From Myxococcales bacterium (GTDB lineage Bacteria > Myxococcota_A > UBA9160 > UBA4427): a stretch of DNA of 64,000 nt. Location of the stretch: contig DUBZ01000055.1 in NCBI GenBank assembly GCA_012960035.1, forward strand, positions 48,857 to 112,856, written 5' to 3'. Below the pieces are notes generated by a model. It was given only the letters and a program-made list of their open reading frames with translations, searched no databases and was not told the DNA's origin. The translations under genes were made by a program, and so were the position numbers. Below are positions 61,059 to 64,000 of the stretch, in pieces; position 1 is the stretch's first letter, and every line of letters starts with the position of its first letter.

Positions 61059-61811
61059 ATGGGCCTGTCGAACGCGCAGTTCGCGGCGCTTACGTTCGTC
61101 GGTTTCGCGACTGCGATCCTCTCGGCCATCGTCGGCATGGCGGGAGGCATTACCCTGCTCTCCGTCATGTTGTTGTTCTACGACCCGCTGCTCGCGATCC
61201 CTCTCCACGGTGTGGTGCAGCTCGTTTCCAATAGCTCGCGTGCTGTGATTCATCGCGAACATCTGCGTTGGGATCTGATCTGGCGCTACGGGGTGCTGCT
61301 CCTTCCTCTCGGTTTCATCGGCATTGAGATCTCTCAGCAGCTCCCGCCCTCGATCACCAAGGCGGCTATCGGACTCTTCGTATTGTTCGCCACCTGGGCT
61401 CCAAAGTTGTTGCTCATGGGCGCGCGCCCCGAAGACAGCGATCCCAACCGACGCTTCATCTTGCTCGGCGGTGCCGTCGGCGCCTTGAACACGACGATCG
61501 GCGCCACGGGGCCGCTCATCGCGCCCTTCTTTTTGAATCTCGGGCTGACGCGCTTTTCATTGATCGGCACCAAGGCCGCGTGCCAAGCACTCGGCCACGT
61601 CGCCAAGATCGTGATCTTTGGAGTCGTCGGCTTTGTCTATACCGCGTACGTGCCCCTCCTGGTGGCGCTATGTGCCAGCGCAATTATCGGGACGTACACG
61701 GGAACCCGCATCCTTCACGCGGTGAACGAGGTCTGGTTCATTCGACTTTATAAGACCGTGCTCACCCTGGTCGCGTTGCATCTGGTCATCGGCGAGATGC
61801 TTCCCGGATGA
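61059..61811 (+). CDS. TSUP-family (TauE/SafE-like) permease (250 aa)
   Basis: Inner-membrane protein with about seven or eight hydrophobic segments, family of sulfite, sulfoacetate and other anion exporters. The duplicated GG motif is visible in SAIVGMAGGITLLSV and again in GGAVGALNTTIGATGPLIAPF. The ATG has no close ribosome site, though GGAAGG lies about 25 bases upstream. The next gene begins within its stop (ATGA overlap). The substrate is unknown; a sulfur anion would fit the sulfotransferase and sulfatase genes nearby. Confidence 0.88.
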   Translation: MGLSNAQFAALTFVGFATAILSAIVGMAGGITLLSVMLLFYDPLLAIPLHGVVQLVSNSSRAVIHREHLRWDLIWRYGVLLLPLGFIGIEISQQLPPSITKAAIGLFVLFATWAPKLLLMGARPEDSDPNRRFILLGGAVGALNTTIGATGPLIAPFFLNLGLTRFSLIGTKAACQALGHVAKIVIFGVVGFVYTAYVPLLVALCASAIIGTYTGTRILHAVNEVWFIRLYKTVLTLVALHLVIGEMLPG

Positions 61812-62329
61812 CCGACTGGCCTAACAGCGCGAACAACCTGCGGGTGCTCTTCATTCATGGCCTCGAAAGCAGTCCAAAGAGCACCAAGGCGACGCTGCTC
61901 GCCCAGCACTTTGACGCCCTCACGCCGGCGATGGAAACCGGTGACTTCGAAGGTTGCGTCGAGACACAGACTCAAGCCGTGGCAGACTTTCAGCCCGACG
62001 TCGTCATTGGATCGTCCTTCGGCGGTGGCGTCGCGGTCGCACTGCTACAACGCGGGATCTGGGCGGGGCCGACCTTGTTGCTCGCGCAAGCGGCGCTCCG
62101 ACAAGGCCAGCCGTGCGAACTCCCGGACGATGTTCCGATCTGGCTGGTCCACGGAACACGCGACGACATTGTGGATCCGGAGGACAGCCGCAAGCTCGCG
62201 CGCAAAGGAAGCCCCGCGCAGGTCCGCCTGATCGAAGTCGACGACGATCACCCGCTGCGCGGAAGTGTCGCCGACGGCTCGTTGATCGGCTGGGTCACGG
62301 CACTCGGCGCACTGCGGCCGCGGTCGTAG
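61808..62329 (+). CDS. YqiA-like alpha/beta hydrolase (173 aa)
   Basis: Short esterase-like alpha/beta hydrolase. VLFIHGLESSPKSTKA is the oxyanion segment, IGSSFGGGVA (about residues 66-75) the nucleophile elbow with serine, VHGTRDDIVDPEDS the acid region and DDDHPLRGS the histidine, so the triad is complete. Length suits the YqiA/YcfP group. Translation is coupled to the TSUP permease by a 4-bp overlap. Function in the pair is unknown. Confidence 0.82.
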   Translation: MTDWPNSANNLRVLFIHGLESSPKSTKATLLAQHFDALTPAMETGDFEGCVETQTQAVADFQPDVVIGSSFGGGVAVALLQRGIWAGPTLLLAQAALRQGQPCELPDDVPIWLVHGTRDDIVDPEDSRKLARKGSPAQVRLIEVDDDHPLRGSVADGSLIGWVTALGALRPRS

Positions 62330-62370
62330 AACAAAGTAAGAGACAAGAGCAACCGACGAGAGCAACAGGC

Positions 62371-64000
62371 CTAGAACGGAACCCGCACCGACACGTTCGC
62401 AGAATGGTTCGTCACGTCGTCGCCGAAGTAGCCGTCGTAACCAAACTCGACCGAGGTTGCAGTGTTCAACGGCTGGAACGCGAGGTGAGCACCAACTTCA
62501 ACGCCCCCGGCCGAATCTTCCGCCTCGGCCTTGAAGCTTTCGGTCCCATCCGATGCGCCCTGCATCTTCGCCTTCTGGTCGCGATCGATATCACCGAACC
62601 CCTGGCGCCATCCGACGCTTACGCCCGGAGACCAGACGCCGTCTGCCCATTCGAGCCAGTTCCCCGCGTAGCGGTATTTCAACAAGTTGGCGCCAAAGCG
62701 TACGCCACCCGTGAGCGAGACCACGTCCGTCTTGCGCGAACTCACGTCGAGATCAACCGCGCCAGCACCTGACTCGTCGACTGCATCTTCCTCAACGTGG
62801 GTGTAGTCAACCGTCGCGTTCGGCTCGACAACGAAGGGCCCGGCCTTGAGGCGATAGCCTGCACCCGCGGCCAGCGTCACGCGATCACTGTCATGCTTGC
62901 CCTTCGCACGCTCATTCAAAAAGTCGATCTTGCGGGTCGTTTCATGGAAGCCATGGCTGTAGGTGAGTGAACCGCGGGTCGTGACACCGAAGAACTCACC
63001 GCCCGCAGCCACCCCGAGATCAATGCTGTCGAAGTCGGCGTCCGCACCGTTGTCATGCTCGATGTCGATGCGCGCATAGCCGATGTCCCCGCTCAACCAA
63101 AGCGTGTCATTCCACCGATGATCGAAGCCCAACAGCAGGCCGCCCCCCATGGACTCGTAACCCGAGGATTCGCCACCCTTGCGTTTCCGCATGTCGCCCG
63201 CCACCTTGGCCCAAGGCATGAAACCCGTCGTTCCACACGGTGAATCCGAAACAATTTCCGGCTGCGGCGTGTAGGTGTAACGATCGCAGCGCATCGAGCG
63301 TTCCTGCAGCACGCGCTGTTGCACGCGACCCCAGGAAAGAATGCTGCTCGTGTGGGCGTCGTAGACTTCGGGGCTGGATTGGGCGAGTGCGGTGCGAAGG
63401 TCGCCGGCGCCGAGCAGGTCGAGGGCGTTGGTGACGTCGCTAAATGCCGTCGCGGCCCCTGCCGAGCGCGCGTTTTCGAAGTAGCCGCCGACGTTGGCTT
63501 CGCTGTCCGATCGGGCAAAGTCGTTGTAAATGAGCTCGCGCAGTACCGTCAATTCGTAGGTTTCGATCTCATCCTCACCTTCGACAATGGCGGTCAAAAA
63601 GCTAAACGCGGCCGAAACGGGAAAAGTCTCGACGTCGAAGCCCTCAGGCGTAATGCCACCGCTTGCGGTAATGAGCGTGTAGGTGCCGTCCACGATCGTG
63701 CCGGTAAAGTCGACGCGCGAAGCCGCACCAGGTGCGTCGTCATCGGGATCCAGCGTTAACATGCCCGTCAACTCCAGGTGACTGTTGCTGGGATCCGTTG
63801 GTCCGCCAGGCCCCAACTCAAAGACCATCACCGGAGCAGGCGCGCCACCATTCTGGGTAAAGTTACTGGTTAGGCGGACATTGCCCTCTAGAATCAAGTC
63901 ACCAGACTTCAGCACAGTGGTTTCGAAAGCCGCTGGGTCCTCACCCGAAGTTGAAACACGCCAGATGTAGCCGTCCTCTTGAACGTCCGGACCAATCAGC
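62371..64000 (-). CDS. Autotransporter outer-membrane beta-barrel protein, 3' part (partial)
   Basis: The C-terminal 270 residues are an autotransporter barrel of alternating strands (MPWAKVAGDMRKRKGG, GYESMGGGLLLGFDHRWND, then GSLTYSHGFHETTRKI) ending in the canonical VSVRVPF with terminal phenylalanine. Upstream is a beta-helix-like passenger end (LILEGNVRLTSNFTQNG, SHLELTGMLTLDPDDDAPG). The frame stays open to the right edge of the window, so the N-terminus and signal peptide are missing; a GTG at 63913-63915 is not the true start. The 41 bp before it separate it from the convergent hydrolase gene. Confidence 0.9.
   Translation of the reverse strand, partial: LIGPDVQEDGYIWRVSTSGEDPAAFETTVLKSGDLILEGNVRLTSNFTQNGGAPAPVMVFELGPGGPTDPSNSHLELTGMLTLDPDDDAPGAASRVDFTGTIVDGTYTLITASGGITPEGFDVETFPVSAAFSFLTAIVEGEDEIETYELTVLRELIYNDFARSDSEANVGGYFENARSAGAATAFSDVTNALDLLGAGDLRTALAQSSPEVYDAHTSSILSWGRVQQRVLQERSMRCDRYTYTPQPEIVSDSPCGTTGFMPWAKVAGDMRKRKGGESSGYESMGGGLLLGFDHRWNDTLWLSGDIGYARIDIEHDNGADADFDSIDLGVAAGGEFFGVTTRGSLTYSHGFHETTRKIDFLNERAKGKHDSDRVTLAAGAGYRLKAGPFVVEPNATVDYTHVEEDAVDESGAGAVDLDVSSRKTDVVSLTGGVRFGANLLKYRYAGNWLEWADGVWSPGVSVGWRQGFGDIDRDQKAKMQGASDGTESFKAEAEDSAGGVEVGAHLAFQPLNTATSVEFGYDGYFGDDVTNHSANVSVRVPF

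Overview
The window is 64 kb of GC-rich, densely coded bacterial chromosome with about 60 genes on both strands in short operons. I see no rRNA, tRNA, CRISPR array, insertion sequence, integrase or phage gene. A partial outer-membrane autotransporter, a MacA/MacB-like exporter and a ZnuABC zinc importer point to a Gram-negative cell. The mix of acyl-CoA catabolism genes (three crotonases, two double-length CaiB/BaiF CoA-transferases, a thiolase-like/OB-fold pair), a molybdenum hydroxylase, R2-like diiron proteins and an in-frame UGA read as selenocysteine suggests an environmental heterotroph of the former Deltaproteobacteria or a related lineage. That placement is inference.

Layout. 0.1-1.5 kb (minus): a MenB/BadI-type crotonase and a DsrE-like protein. 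1.9-9.6 kb (plus): a CoxM/CoxS/CoxL-like molybdenum hydroxylase, an amidohydrolase, a cysteine-less thiolase-like protein with its zinc-ribbon OB-fold partner, and a crotonase; this looks like one CoA-dependent degradation module of unknown substrate. 9.6-12.7 kb (minus): aldehyde dehydrogenase and a thiamine-diphosphate synthase. 13.4-16.4 kb: an unrecognised protein, a DTW-domain tRNA-modification enzyme with an extra C-terminal domain, and a SprT-like protein. 16.5-22 kb (minus): zinc alcohol dehydrogenase, sulfotransferase, diiron protein, SDR, and a DsbA/FrnE-like thioredoxin-fold protein with a U-P-W-C motif that a standard gene call would truncate.

22-33.3 kb mixes small enzymes and membrane proteins: ABM monooxygenase, DUF4345, AhpD-like, epoxide-hydrolase-like, crotonase, TVP38, VOC, APH-type kinase, gamma carbonic anhydrase, sulfotransferase, Hsp33 and a second diiron protein. 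33.3-43.3 kb holds an ABA4-like membrane protein, two double CaiB/BaiF transferases, CoxG and XdhC/CoxF-type maturation factors that could serve the distant molybdenum hydroxylase, and a membrane cytochrome b/iron-sulfur oxidoreductase suited to pass acyl-CoA-derived electrons to quinone. 43.4-47 kb: an EgtB/SenA-family sulfoxide/selenoxide synthase, a fatty-acid desaturase and a CBS-domain protein with a strong terminator.

47.4-51.8 kb encodes a MacA-like adaptor, an ATPase and two permeases. 52.1-54.7 kb is an AlgJ/AlgI-type exopolysaccharide O-acetylation pair. 54.8-57.9 kb has a hydroxyacid dehydrogenase, an alkylsulfatase-like MBL hydrolase and a third sulfotransferase. 58-60.7 kb is ZnuABC, followed by a TesB thioesterase remnant, a TSUP permease, a YqiA-like hydrolase and the 3' part of an autotransporter running off the right edge. 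Two degraded genes (an XRE-type regulator and TesB) are the only clear decay. No intact transcription regulator was recognised.
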